This document shows, piece by piece, positions 28,642 through 37,194 of a stretch of 64,000 bases of DNA. The DNA lies in contig UQDC01000009.1 of assembly GCA_900539755.1 (NCBI GenBank), positions 1 through 64,000 of the forward strand, in the 5' to 3' direction. Numbering within the stretch: the stretch's first letter is position 1; each line of letters opens with the position of its first letter. The position numbers were made by a program, and so were the translations under genes. Below the pieces are notes generated by a model that was not told the DNA's origin, did no database searches, and saw nothing but the letters and a program-made list of their open reading frames with translations. The DNA comes from an uncultured Alistipes sp. (GTDB lineage Bacteria > Bacteroidota > Bacteroidia > Bacteroidales > Rikenellaceae).

Positions 28642-29022
28642 CATCTCTGTCCCTTCATTGGAAACAGCGTGCAAATGTAATACTCTTTTCGATTATTACC
28701 AAATTTTAGCTCGATTTCGCTGCAAAAAAGATTTTTATTGATCCAAATAGCAGTTCATCATCGGCTTCACACGAAACAAAACATCTCATATTACACGCGC
28801 CCCTTACTAAGGATCGACGCAATGCCGAAGCCCCGGAACACAAACGACAAAGCCTCAAACAGAACAGCAACAGAACTCTGTCTCAGGACGCATTGTTAGA
28901 TTGTACAACTAAAATCTGCATATAAAAGCGCAACACAACCTCATGCAAATTGCCACACAATCCAATAATAAAAAACGGACGGTTAAATACCGTCCGTTTT
29001 TTTATATGCGAATCTGCTTGAT
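28642..29022. other. spacer between tRNA-His and kduI
   Basis: This stretch holds the terminator at 28971-28997 and AT-rich sequence upstream of tRNA-His. No gene or clear tRNA promoter was recognised. Confidence 0.5.
28971..29003 (-). terminator. terminator of the uronate operon (bidirectional)
   Basis: ACGGACGGT (28975-28983) and ACCGTCCGT (28989-28997) enclose TAAAT, with A and T tracts outside. It lies 20 bases after the stop codon of kduI. Confidence 0.85.
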
Positions 29023-29943
29023 TTAGCGCATTTCGGGATAGGTGATTTTGTCCATATCACCATAGTCGAGGTTTTCGCCTGCCATACCCCAGATGAACAT
29101 GTAGTTGCTGGTACCGGCAGCAGCGTGGATCGACCACTCGGGAGACATGATTGCCTGCTCGGGAGCCATCCAAACCAGACGCTCCTGCTGTGGTTCACCC
29201 ATCAGGTGGCAAATCATGTTGCCCTCAGGAATGTTGAAATAGAAGTAAGCCTCGATACGACGACTGTGCACATGAGGAGGCATGGTATTCCATACACTAC
29301 CCGGTTTCAGTTCGGTCAAGCCCATCTGCAACTGGCAAGGCCCCTCTTTGAGCACATTTTTCACAATCAACTGATTGATGACACGGTCGTTGCTCTCTTC
29401 GAGTTTACCCGCAGGGAATGAATTGGCTTTCAGTGAACCTTTGATACCGTCGATTGTCACCAGCTGAGTTGCATACGCTTTGTGAGCAGTAGCCGAGTTG
29501 ATGTAGAATTTGGCCGGTTTCGAAGCATCTTTGCTCTTGAAGGTCACCTTCTCGTTACCACGACCTACATACAGCGCATCGCGGAAACGAAGCGTGTACT
29601 CCTTGCCATCTACCGTTACGATACCGTCACCACCAACATTGATCACACCCAATTCACGAGCGTAGAGGAAATAGGGAGCTTTCAACGGATCGATCGTCTC
29701 GAGCACCAACTCTTTGTTTACCGGCATGGCACCACCGAAGATGAAACGATCATACATCGAATAGGTCACGTTGATCTCATCGGGAACCATTACCTTCTCC
29801 ATCAGGAAGCTGCTGCGCAGACGCTCCGTGTCGTAGGTTTTCACATCCTGCGGATTGCAGGCAGTCTGAATCTTGTAGTTGACCTGGGCCGAAGCCGACA
29901 ATGCGGCTACACCGGCGATCAGCATAAAAAATACTCTTTTCAT
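29023..29943 (-). CDS. kduI: 5-dehydro-4-deoxy-D-glucuronate isomerase with signal peptide
   Basis: KduI isomerises 5-keto-4-deoxyuronate, released when unsaturated uronates from pectin or glycosaminoglycans open, to 3-deoxy-2,5-hexodiulosonate. The 306-residue protein keeps the KduI cupin core with the metal ligands H224, H226, E231 and H273, and the family motif GSVWNTMPPHVHSRR. Unusually, a Sec signal peptide (about residues 1-19, cleavage after SASA before Q20) precedes the core; usual KduI proteins are about 280 residues and cytoplasmic. The product is therefore predicted periplasmic. It is the last gene of the operon kdgK-kdgA-EIIC-kduI. Confidence 0.92.
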   Translation of the reverse strand: MKRVFFMLIAGVAALSASAQVNYKIQTACNPQDVKTYDTERLRSSFLMEKVMVPDEINVTYSMYDRFIFGGAMPVNKELVLETIDPLKAPYFLYARELGVINVGGDGIVTVDGKEYTLRFRDALYVGRGNEKVTFKSKDASKPAKFYINSATAHKAYATQLVTIDGIKGSLKANSFPAGKLEESNDRVINQLIVKNVLKEGPCQLQMGLTELKPGSVWNTMPPHVHSRRIEAYFYFNIPEGNMICHLMGEPQQERLVWMAPEQAIMSPEWSIHAAAGTSNYMFIWGMAGENLDYGDMDKITYPEMR

Positions 29944-29990
29944 ATGATTCTTTCTAATTGTTTATATTGCGTTTGTGATTACGTTGTTCC

Positions 29991-31409
29991 TTATTTCGCA
30001 TCGGTTTCACTTTTCTCCTCGATCTCACCAGCAGTCTCCTGTTCGTGCTGACGGCTCTGTTTGAGGATAGCTTTGCGGTTGAGCAACATCAGACCCAGCG
30101 TACCCAGTACCAAAACAATCGGACCAACGATCTTGATAGATACGGTCAGATGATAGATAATCCAGGTGAAGGGGCTCGAAGCAAAGTCGATAGCAGCTGC
30201 ATCGTGAAATCCATCCGGAATGCGCACCGCAGCATCCTGAGTCATTTCGTAAACATCACGGGCAGCCAATGAGAATACTGGAGCCAAGTTAGTTACAATG
30301 TACACACCGCCCACCAGCAAGATCAATCCGATCACAAAAGTTTTGAAGACATTACCTTTGGTAATCGGCAAAATCAGAGGGAAGATGTAGAACATACCGG
30401 CCAACGATGCCAACGGCAAGAATTCGTTACCAGGCAGAATAACCGCCAGCAGAATAATCACCGGTATCAGCAGCAGAGACACCACCAGTGTAGCTGGGTG
30501 ACCGATCACCAACGCCGGACTCATACCGATATTCAGACCGGCACTCTTCTTGAACTTGCGTGCAATCATCGATTTTGTTGCATCCGAGATCGGAAGCAGA
30601 CCCTCGATAAACAGACCGGTAATACGCGGGATCAACTCCATTACGGCACCCATCTGTACTCCCAACATCAGCACTTTAGGCAGGTCATAACGGGCCAAAG
30701 CACCGATACAGCAGCCGATCACAACACCGAGGAAAAGCGGCTCTCCCATCAGACCGAACTTCTTTTTCATTCCTTCAGAGTCGATATTGATCTTGTTTAC
30801 GCCGGGGATTTTGTCGAGGCCCTTGTTGATAGCCCAGGCAAACGGCACGAAGCCTGCACAGAAGGGTTGCGGAATCGAGATTCCGTCCATTTTGTCATAG
30901 AACTTCTGGAAATGGGGCGCTGTAAAATCGGCGATAATCAACGTAATGATGTAGCAGATAATCGCAGCGAAGAATCCCCACAACAGGCTGTCTGTTGCGA
31001 AATATGCCAACGCACCGATAAAAGCGAAATGCCAATAGTTCCACAGGTCGATATTGACCGTTTTGGTGGTTTTGGTCAACAACATCAGGATATTAATACC
31101 CAAGCAGATCGGAATAATAAATGCACCTACCGAGGTATTGTAAGCGATACTGGCCGCAGCAGGCCACCCCATGTCGAAGACTTTGAGCTGCAACCCGTAG
31201 ATATCGACCACTCCATTCAGAGCAGGACCAAGCGCACTGGTCAGCAGTGCCGTAACGATCGAGAGACCTACGAAACCAACACCGACAAGCAGACCGCTTT
31301 TGAGGGCTTTACCGAACTTGATGCCGATACAAACGCCCAACACAGTAAAGATGATGGGCATCATCACGGGTGCACCCAGCCCCACGATATAACCGAATAC
31401 TTCTTTCAT
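29991..31409 (-). CDS. orphan PTS galactitol-type EIIC permease
   Basis: A 472-residue integral membrane protein of the PTS EIIC-galactitol (GatC) family, with about 11-12 hydrophobic helices. Motifs include the N-terminal LGAPVMMPIIFTVLGVCIGIKFGKAL, PICLGINILMLLTKTTKTVNIDLWNYWHFA and MGAVMELIPRITGLFIEGLLPISDATK. It ends in a charged cytoplasmic tail. No EIIA, EIIB, HPr or EI gene is seen nearby, and PTS systems are rare in Bacteroidetes. It is flanked by kdgA and kduI, so it may carry unsaturated uronate derivatives by a non-phosphorylating mechanism. Confidence 0.9.
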   Translation of the reverse strand: MKEVFGYIVGLGAPVMMPIIFTVLGVCIGIKFGKALKSGLLVGVGFVGLSIVTALLTSALGPALNGVVDIYGLQLKVFDMGWPAAASIAYNTSVGAFIIPICLGINILMLLTKTTKTVNIDLWNYWHFAFIGALAYFATDSLLWGFFAAIICYIITLIIADFTAPHFQKFYDKMDGISIPQPFCAGFVPFAWAINKGLDKIPGVNKINIDSEGMKKKFGLMGEPLFLGVVIGCCIGALARYDLPKVLMLGVQMGAVMELIPRITGLFIEGLLPISDATKSMIARKFKKSAGLNIGMSPALVIGHPATLVVSLLLIPVIILLAVILPGNEFLPLASLAGMFYIFPLILPITKGNVFKTFVIGLILLVGGVYIVTNLAPVFSLAARDVYEMTQDAAVRIPDGFHDAAAIDFASSPFTWIIYHLTVSIKIVGPIVLVLGTLGLMLLNRKAILKQSRQHEQETAGEIEEKSETDAK

Positions 31410-31470
31410 ATGTTTTGTTCAAAAGGTTTACATGAACTTACTCCGACAGGGGGCCAAGCCCATGACGGAT

Positions 31471-32142
31471 TTATTTACGGTATTTGGCGATATAACCCAA
31501 CGCCTCCCGGCATTTGTCAGAAATCGCGCCCCAATTCTGAGCTGCAATCACGTCTGACGGGAAGAGTTTCGACCCCATACCTACACAGGTAACACCTGCC
31601 TTCATCCATGCTGACAGGTTCTCTTCAGTAGGTTCTACAGCGCCGGTCACCATCAGCATTGACCAAGGCATCGGGGCCAGCATATTCTTCACGAACGAAG
31701 GACCACCGACATTACCGGCCGGGAAGATTTTGCAAAGGTCACAACCTGCCTCTTGTGCGAAACCCACCTCGGTAACCGAACCACAACCGGGAGTGTAAGG
31801 GATTGAACGACGGTTGCAGACTTTAGCCACATCGGGATTGAAGAGCGGTCCAACAATAAAGTTGGCACCCAGCTGAATATAAAGTGATGCAGTTCCTGCG
31901 TCAACGACTGAACCGGCACCCAGAATCATCTCCGGGCACTCTTTGGCTGCAAACTTGATCAATTCGCAGAACACTTCGTGAGCCAGGTCGCCACGGTTGG
32001 TGAATTCGAATGCACGTACGCCGCCTTCGTAGCACGCTTTGAGCACATTCTTCGAAATTTCGACATCTTTATTATAGAAAACAGGAACCATACCTGTCGA
32101 GGCGATTGTCGAGAGCACCTCAATTTTGGAAAACTTTGCCAT
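31471..32142 (-). CDS. kdgA: 2-keto-3-deoxy-6-phosphogluconate aldolase
   Basis: This aldolase (also called Eda) splits KDPG into pyruvate and glyceraldehyde 3-phosphate. The 223-residue protein shows the class I aldolase features: the catalytic Glu/Arg-containing first strands (VRAFEFTNRGD), GAGSVVDAGTASLYIQLGANFIVGP, the TPGCGSVTEVGFAQEAGCDLCKIFPAGNVGG stretch (Schiff-base Lys in LCKIFP) and VTGAVEPTEENL. It is second in the operon, after kdgK. Confidence 0.95.
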   Translation of the reverse strand: MAKFSKIEVLSTIASTGMVPVFYNKDVEISKNVLKACYEGGVRAFEFTNRGDLAHEVFCELIKFAAKECPEMILGAGSVVDAGTASLYIQLGANFIVGPLFNPDVAKVCNRRSIPYTPGCGSVTEVGFAQEAGCDLCKIFPAGNVGGPSFVKNMLAPMPWSMLMVTGAVEPTEENLSAWMKAGVTCVGMGSKLFPSDVIAAQNWGAISDKCREALGYIAKYRK

Positions 32143-32199
32143 TTTATCGATTGTCGTTTATCAATTCAACTATTCTTATGTCCACACGAACTGACACTT

Positions 32200-32213
32200 A
32201 CGTCAAATGACGT
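32200..32213. promoter_or_regulatory. inverted repeat in the kdgK-kdgA spacer
   Basis: ACGTCA-AA-TGACGT is a compact perfect inverted repeat, about 60 bases upstream of kdgA in a 254-base spacer. It looks like a dimeric regulator site, but no -7 box is clear next to it, so the role is open. Confidence 0.35.
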
Positions 32214-32396
32214 TCAAGTATCAGCCATACTAAACACGCTTTTTTGAAAAGGTCACCATCGATCTGTTATGCGACAGACCCAAACTCATTTCCGAACTTT
32301 CCAGACCAAGAGAAGATCACAAAATCAGCACGTTTGTCTTCCCTCAGATCACAAGGTTCGAGAACTTACTTGCCTATGGCAGTTGCCTCAACAAGA

Positions 32397-33437
32397 TTAG
32401 CGTGATACACGTCCTGAACCGTCACCCTTCATCAGGTTCTCCACCTCGGGAACGGTTACCATGTTAAAGTCACCGTAAATGGTATGTTTGAGGCAAGATG
32501 CAGCTACAGCAAAATTCAATGCCTTCTGGTCATCACCCGTGTAGGTCAACAAGCCGTAGATCAGACCTCCCATGAAGGAGTCACCGCCACCGACACGGTC
32601 CACAATGTGAGTAATATCATAAGAAGGAGACTCGAAGAGCTGTTTACCATCCCACAGCACGCCAGCCCAAGTGTTGTGGTTGGCGTTGATAGAACCACGC
32701 AGGGTGATGATCACCTTCTTAGCACGTGGGAAACGTTTCATCAGCTGTTTGCAAACCGATTCGAACTCAGCAGCTTTTACCTTACCACCGGTAGCGGTTA
32801 CATCAAATCCCTCGGGTTTGATTCCGAATACCTTTTCGGCATCCTCTTCGTTTCCGAGAATCACATCGCAACCCTCAACCAAAGCCGGCATCACTTCCGA
32901 AGCTGTTTTACCATATTTCCAAAGGTTTTTACGGAAGTTGAGGTCAGTCGATACGGTAACCCCCATCTTATTGGCTGTTTTGATCGCTTCGAGGCAGGCA
33001 TCGGCTGCTCCCTGACTCAGGGCCGGGGTAATACCGGTCCAGTGGAACCAATCGGCACCGGCCAGCACCTCTTCCCAATTGATCATGCCGGGTTGAATCT
33101 CAGCGATAGCGGAGTGAGCACGGTCATACACCACTTTGCTCGGACGAGCCACAGCTCCGGTTTCCAGGAAATAGATACCCAGACGATCTCCACCATAAAC
33201 TACATGGGAGGTACCCACACCATATTTATGCAACTCTTTAAGGCAGCTCTCTGCAATATCGTTCTTCGGCATACGGGTAACGAACTCAGGTTTGAGACCA
33301 TAATTAGCCAGTGAAACGGCTACATTCGCCTCACCGCCACCAAATGTAGCGGTAAACTCTTTGGCCTGGCAAAAACGCAGATAGTCCGGTGTTGCCAAAC
33401 GCAACATAATCTCTCCGAAGGTTACAACTTTTTTCAT
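32397..33437 (-). CDS. kdgK: 2-keto-3-deoxygluconate kinase (PfkB family)
   Basis: KdgK phosphorylates 2-keto-3-deoxygluconate to KDPG, the substrate of the aldolase encoded next. The 346-residue protein has the PfkB substrate motif FGGGEANVAVSLANYG (residues 32-47) and the C-terminal ATP-site signature DRVGGGDSFMGGLIYGLL with the catalytic Asp. First gene of the uronate operon. A 254-base spacer separates it from kdgA, so an extra promoter or lower coupling is possible. Confidence 0.94.
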   Translation of the reverse strand: MKKVVTFGEIMLRLATPDYLRFCQAKEFTATFGGGEANVAVSLANYGLKPEFVTRMPKNDIAESCLKELHKYGVGTSHVVYGGDRLGIYFLETGAVARPSKVVYDRAHSAIAEIQPGMINWEEVLAGADWFHWTGITPALSQGAADACLEAIKTANKMGVTVSTDLNFRKNLWKYGKTASEVMPALVEGCDVILGNEEDAEKVFGIKPEGFDVTATGGKVKAAEFESVCKQLMKRFPRAKKVIITLRGSINANHNTWAGVLWDGKQLFESPSYDITHIVDRVGGGDSFMGGLIYGLLTYTGDDQKALNFAVAASCLKHTIYGDFNMVTVPEVENLMKGDGSGRVSR

Positions 33438-33599
33438 TGCTTGTTTACTTTGTTTGATTGACTTATCTAAGTAAATTATATGCAGTTACAGGTCCGAATT
33501 TGGTGGGAATGCGATTGCTCACACCATCTTGACTGACGCTTCGGCACCGATCGACATCCTAAAAATTTATCTATCGGCCGTGTTTTCCCATAAATCGGC

Positions 33600-33625
33600 A
33601 ATCAAAAATACAATATTTTTTGATT
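33600..33625 (-). promoter_or_regulatory. candidate promoter/operator of the uronate operon
   Basis: AATCAAAAA (33600-33608) and TTTTTGATT (33617-33625) form a perfect 9-bp inverted repeat. On the minus strand a -7 box TATTTTTG (33610-33603) lies inside it. A repressor bound here would block the promoter. The -33 element is weak, and the leader would be about 160 bases. Confidence 0.45.
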
Positions 33626-33803
33626 TATACCTATTTAAATACTTGCATAAAGCTATTTTCCCTTGATATATACGTTTACACAAACTGAATTAAACAGAAT
33701 TCTCTGTGCAGGTCACAACAGTATAAATAGTTTTTACGTGTCATTCCCAACTTCAAAATAGAAAATCAAAACTCACATTACGAGCTTTTTTCATAATAAG
33801 CTT

Positions 33804-33818
33804 ATATCTTTGAGATAT
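33804..33818 (+). promoter_or_regulatory. TetR-gene promoter with overlapping inverted repeat
   Basis: The -7 box TATCTTTG (33805-33812) is embedded in ATATCT-TTG-AGATAT, a perfect inverted repeat. The start codon follows 14 bases after the repeat, so the leader is very short. Confidence 0.5.
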
Positions 33819-33831
33819 CAAAACAGATTCT

Positions 33832-34446
33832 ATGAAAACGAATCGGGATGCAATCTTACAAAGTGCCCTTCAGTTATTTATGTCAATGAATTACGAACGG
33901 GTTAGCCTACAAATGATCGCTAAAACGGTCGGATTGACAAAAACTGGAATATTCAACTATTATCCAACCAAACTTGATCTGTTTATAGCTGTTGCGGATA
34001 AATACCTATTCAATGCCCAAGATCCCAAATATAAATTTGCAACTTCGGACGGGACATTAGCCGACTTTATAGAAAAATATATCGAAGGCGTTCAGCGCAC
34101 TATGAGTATGATTGTAGAATTGGGGAATATCCGTCACGAATCCATGCCCGGACAATCTGCCAATGCCGGTTACTTCCATCTTTTTCAGCAGGTGCTGTTT
34201 TATTATCCGGACGGAAAACGGAAATTGAATGAAACCATCCAAAAAGAGTACACATATTGGCGAAGTGCTATCCGTCATGCTATTGAGAACGGTGAAATCA
34301 ATCCTAACACCAATTTGGATGAGGCTGTTGCCTTATTTCGTCAACTCTTTGTCGGACTTTCTTACGAAATGTCACTTAATCAGGGTCTGGACACCGCTTT
34401 GCTGAAGCGTCATTTCCAATACATCTATATGCTACTAAGAAAATAG
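33832..34446 (+). CDS. TetR/AcrR family transcriptional regulator
   Basis: A 204-residue one-component repressor. The N-terminal TetR helix-turn-helix spans about residues 5-51 (RDAILQSALQLFMSMNYERVSLQMIAKTVGLTKTGIFNYYPTK LDLF, split here for length). The C-terminal helical domain would bind an unknown ligand and form the dimer. Paired TGACC-N4-GGTnA sites, typical of TetR operators, flank the promoter of the next two genes (34685 and 35191), so these are its likely targets. Confidence 0.9.
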   Translation: MKTNRDAILQSALQLFMSMNYERVSLQMIAKTVGLTKTGIFNYYPTKLDLFIAVADKYLFNAQDPKYKFATSDGTLADFIEKYIEGVQRTMSMIVELGNIRHESMPGQSANAGYFHLFQQVLFYYPDGKRKLNETIQKEYTYWRSAIRHAIENGEINPNTNLDEAVALFRQLFVGLSYEMSLNQGLDTALLKRHFQYIYMLLRK

Positions 34447-34600
34447 CACACTCCAACTCACTCCAATTGTAAAAATTTATTGCAGGATCAAGTTATAATC
34501 TTGAACCAATTCTCCTTGCTCCATCTATTACTATTTTATTGATTCACAATCTATTTATCGAGAATCACTCAATAGGTTATCGATAGAATTTCCATGACTG

Positions 34601-34679
34601 TTGCAGAAAAATGACCGATTGGTCATTTTTCTGCAATTTTCTTTTATCTTTGTCAAAACAAAAAGTGACCAAACGGTAA
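34601..34679 (+). promoter_or_regulatory. promoter with paired TetR-type operators
   Basis: The -7 box TATCTTTG is at 34645-34652. Operator 1, TGACC-GATT-GGTCA (34612-34625), is the centre of a 16-bp perfect inverted repeat (34601-34616 with 34621-34636) covering the -33 region. Operator 2, TGACC-AAAC-GGTAA (34666-34679), lies just after the start site. The long repeat followed by TTTT could also work as a terminator for the TetR gene. Confidence 0.7.
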
Positions 34680-34684
34680 TAAAT

Positions 34685-35170
34685 ATGGAACAACAGAAAT
34701 TTGAGAGTGTTCACAAAACATTCAATTACACCCCAAGAAGCATTTTTACAAACCAACTGTCGAATTTAGCTTTCGGTATCGGCATGATTGTTATTCCTGC
34801 GATTTTCCCATTTGGACTGCGCATCCGAAGGTTACACATCCTCTCTCCGGCAGTATTTTCTACAATCTTGATTGCTGGAGGCGTATTATTATTGACATTC
34901 ACCTATTTCAGTATGCGAAAGGCCCGTGCGCTTATTGCTCACGGAGCCCAAATCACCATCAACGGAGGAAGAGTCACCTTCCCTACTGTAAATAAAGGGA
35001 AGGTTGAATATGACTCCTTCCTGATCTCGGATATCAATTACATCAAAGACGACGAAAAAGAGAATCAGTGCAAAGTCTCTTTGCCGGACAAGTATATCGT
35101 TTTTGAAACCAAATACTTCGATTCTTGGGAACAATTTGAGGAGTTCCGCTCCCTGATCGGACAAGCATAA
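34685..35170 (+). CDS. hypothetical two-helix membrane protein
   Basis: A 161-residue protein I do not recognise. Two hydrophobic segments lie near residues 28-45 and 55-75, followed by a soluble, PH-like C-terminal part (beta-rich, ITINGGRVTFPTVNKGKVEYDSFLISDIN, then a short helix with FEEFRSLIG). The ATG at 34685 was chosen because the longer frame crosses the -7 box and operator. It sits 20 bases before a lipoprotein gene, and both follow the TetR-type operators. Confidence 0.75.
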   Translation: MEQQKFESVHKTFNYTPRSIFTNQLSNLAFGIGMIVIPAIFPFGLRIRRLHILSPAVFSTILIAGGVLLLTFTYFSMRKARALIAHGAQITINGGRVTFPTVNKGKVEYDSFLISDINYIKDDEKENQCKVSLPDKYIVFETKYFDSWEQFEEFRSLIGQA

Positions 35171-35190
35171 CCATTCTAAACCACAATATC

Positions 35191-35880
35191 ATGATTACAA
35201 AATTGACTAAAACCCTATTGGGTGTTTTGGCTGGAAGTTGCATGCTTTCATCTTGTTCATCGGGGAATCATCTAAGTATGGTCTCAGACGAAGGAGTTGC
35301 CAAAGTGAAAGAACTCGTCCGAGCCAACGTAGATTCTACACAAAACAAAATTTACCGACTGGAGTGGCAAGAGGATGATCGAGATCGCAAACTCGATAAT
35401 TTATTAAGTACTATCAACATTAGCTATATCGACAAGAATAATAATGATTTTTCACTGACCATTCACTTAGAGGATGGAGAATTTGTCGTTGATGAGCCAA
35501 TCAAAAGCAAACGACAATTACATGCATATGAACAATCGACACCGATCGATCTGAATAAAATCGATGCGGCATATCTGCAAAAAGTAGGCACCGAAGCCGA
35601 CGAGCTTTTTTGCACACAGAATGAAGAGGGTGATCAATATGAGGTAAAATCGGTTGAACGATTCTGTTTCAGGACAGATCCGGTCAGTCTGGACCGCGTG
35701 GATCTTTGGGAAAGGGACGAAGAGTATCGGGCCGAGCATCAAATTACGAAGCTTACTTTTGAACTAAACTATACGAAAAAAGGAGAGACACCTGAAACAA
35801 AAGGGCGTGCTGTCTGGACAAATTACTATACCGTACCGTTTGTTGTCAACGAACAGGGCGAGGTAACTTTCGACGAATAG
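35191..35880 (+). CDS. hypothetical lipoprotein
   Basis: A 229-residue secreted lipoprotein of unknown function. The signal peptide ends in the lipobox LSSC (Cys about residue 22). The mature part is acidic, rich in Asp and Glu, with several predicted beta strands and no recognised domain. It is probably co-transcribed with the preceding membrane protein under the TetR regulator. Confidence 0.75.
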   Translation: MITKLTKTLLGVLAGSCMLSSCSSGNHLSMVSDEGVAKVKELVRANVDSTQNKIYRLEWQEDDRDRKLDNLLSTINISYIDKNNNDFSLTIHLEDGEFVVDEPIKSKRQLHAYEQSTPIDLNKIDAAYLQKVGTEADELFCTQNEEGDQYEVKSVERFCFRTDPVSLDRVDLWERDEEYRAEHQITKLTFELNYTKKGETPETKGRAVWTNYYTVPFVVNEQGEVTFDE

Positions 35881-36209
35881 TTTATTATTAGACTCCGCAG
35901 CTGGCAAGTTGACGATCATTTGCCCGAAGCGGAGTCATTTTTTACACTTTACTGTTACAAAGCGTCTGAAGAAAAATCACATTATTCCACTTACTGTAAC
36001 GATTGCACAAAGAATTACTTTGCTATTTAACATAATATTAAAATAACAAAACGTTCTCATAGTAATTTTCTGAAACAATACACCAGCAATACAGATGAAT
36101 TAACTGGAGAGAGACGTATTAAAGCGTCGTCAACAGCGAAACACTTCAACGAATAGATATTTCCCTCCCACAGTGTTAATACACGAAATCACTAAGAACC
36201 CCCATAGAG
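35881..36209. other. intergenic region before the DUF1266 gene
   Basis: This stretch holds the terminator at 35891-35944 and then AT-rich sequence. No clear promoter for the next gene is seen. Confidence 0.5.
35891..35944 (+). terminator. terminator of the TetR-controlled pair
   Basis: GACTCCGC (35891-35898) and GCGGAGTC (35929-35936) form the outer stem, with an inner GGCAA/TTGCC helix, followed by ATTTTTTT. Confidence 0.8.
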
Positions 36210-37007
36210 ATGAGCAATGAATTTTATATTATGGCGACCATTGTCGCTGTTGGGTTTGTAATCTGGCTTTACAAAAAAGGGAAGCAGATTGTCTTTTGGA
36301 CACGTAAAATTTCTCGCACATTTAAAGGGATTCGAATCAATCCAAAATCATTACTCAATGACCAACAATGTAAAAAAATCGCTATCGGAGCATTGTATGC
36401 ATCACAGCAAGGCGCATATCAAAACTCGATGACAACCGGAATCAAAGATACATTACCGGAAATTTTAGGTCAATGGTGGGGAATTTGGAGCACGAAAGAT
36501 GCACATCAAGAACTTAATTACCTGCTGACAAAAGGGTTTCGCTATTATTATCCATATGTTCTACAAGCTTTTGCATTGCAGGATACCAAACAACAGGATG
36601 TCATTTTTCAGCAAAATATGACCTCACAAGAGGATTACAATAAAATCACCTCACAATTTCAAAATCTTCAGGAGACCTATGATGAACTGGTATCATGTGG
36701 AGTGGTTACATCGCGAGAGGATTTGCAACATTTTGGAGTAACAGGTTGGGATACCGGCCGGGCCTGTTTTTTAGCTCGCGCATGCTGTGAAATGGGTTAT
36801 CTGACAGAAGAAGAGGCATGGAGCTATATTGATAAGGCCTATGATATGGCACACAAAGAGTTCACCTCTTGGAAAGAATTTGCAATGAGTTATGTGATTG
36901 GCCGATCGCTGTGGGGAGGAAGAAAGGCCTATAATTCCATAATAAAAAACAGGGCTGACGAACTGCTTTCGGATGAAAAAAGCCCATGGGTTCGTTATTC
37001 ATGGTAA
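36210..37007 (+). CDS. DUF1266 domain protein with N-terminal membrane helix
   Basis: A 265-residue protein with one N-terminal membrane helix (about 5-20). Its C-terminal region resembles DUF1266 (YbeU/YbeR type): GVTGWDTGRACFLARACCEMGYLTEEEAW followed by a SWKEFAMSYVIGRSLWGG motif. The family's function is not known. It has its own spacer on both sides and no obvious operon partner. Confidence 0.75.
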   Translation: MSNEFYIMATIVAVGFVIWLYKKGKQIVFWTRKISRTFKGIRINPKSLLNDQQCKKIAIGALYASQQGAYQNSMTTGIKDTLPEILGQWWGIWSTKDAHQELNYLLTKGFRYYYPYVLQAFALQDTKQQDVIFQQNMTSQEDYNKITSQFQNLQETYDELVSCGVVTSREDLQHFGVTGWDTGRACFLARACCEMGYLTEEEAWSYIDKAYDMAHKEFTSWKEFAMSYVIGRSLWGGRKAYNSIIKNRADELLSDEKSPWVRYSW

Positions 37008-37194
37008 AGGTTGCGCCATTCACTTGCACACAACCTCTCATCCAATCATCAGTACCTGCAAAACCTACTTGGTACGATCAATCGCTGACGGAATGTGAAA
37101 CCGATCACCGCCCGTTATGATCCTAAATTAGGCCTATGAACGGATACTAATTACTCTTAAACGTGCTTTCACCACAAAATCGAAGCAGGCAATC

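Larger units (their letters stand above)
33438..33831. other. divergent regulatory region between kdgK and the TetR gene
   Basis: This stretch carries the candidate kdgK promoter/operator (33600-33625) and the TetR-gene promoter with an inverted repeat (33804-33818). No gene is seen. Confidence 0.6.

Noticed and set aside
30498..31592. A 364-codon + strand frame opposite the EIIC gene
   Set aside because: It is antisense to a clear membrane transporter, is rich in His, Gln, Thr and Arg as expected from the complement of hydrophobic codons, and matches no family.
32484..33314. A 276-codon + strand frame opposite kdgK
   Set aside because: It is antisense to an intact PfkB kinase, without start context or family match.
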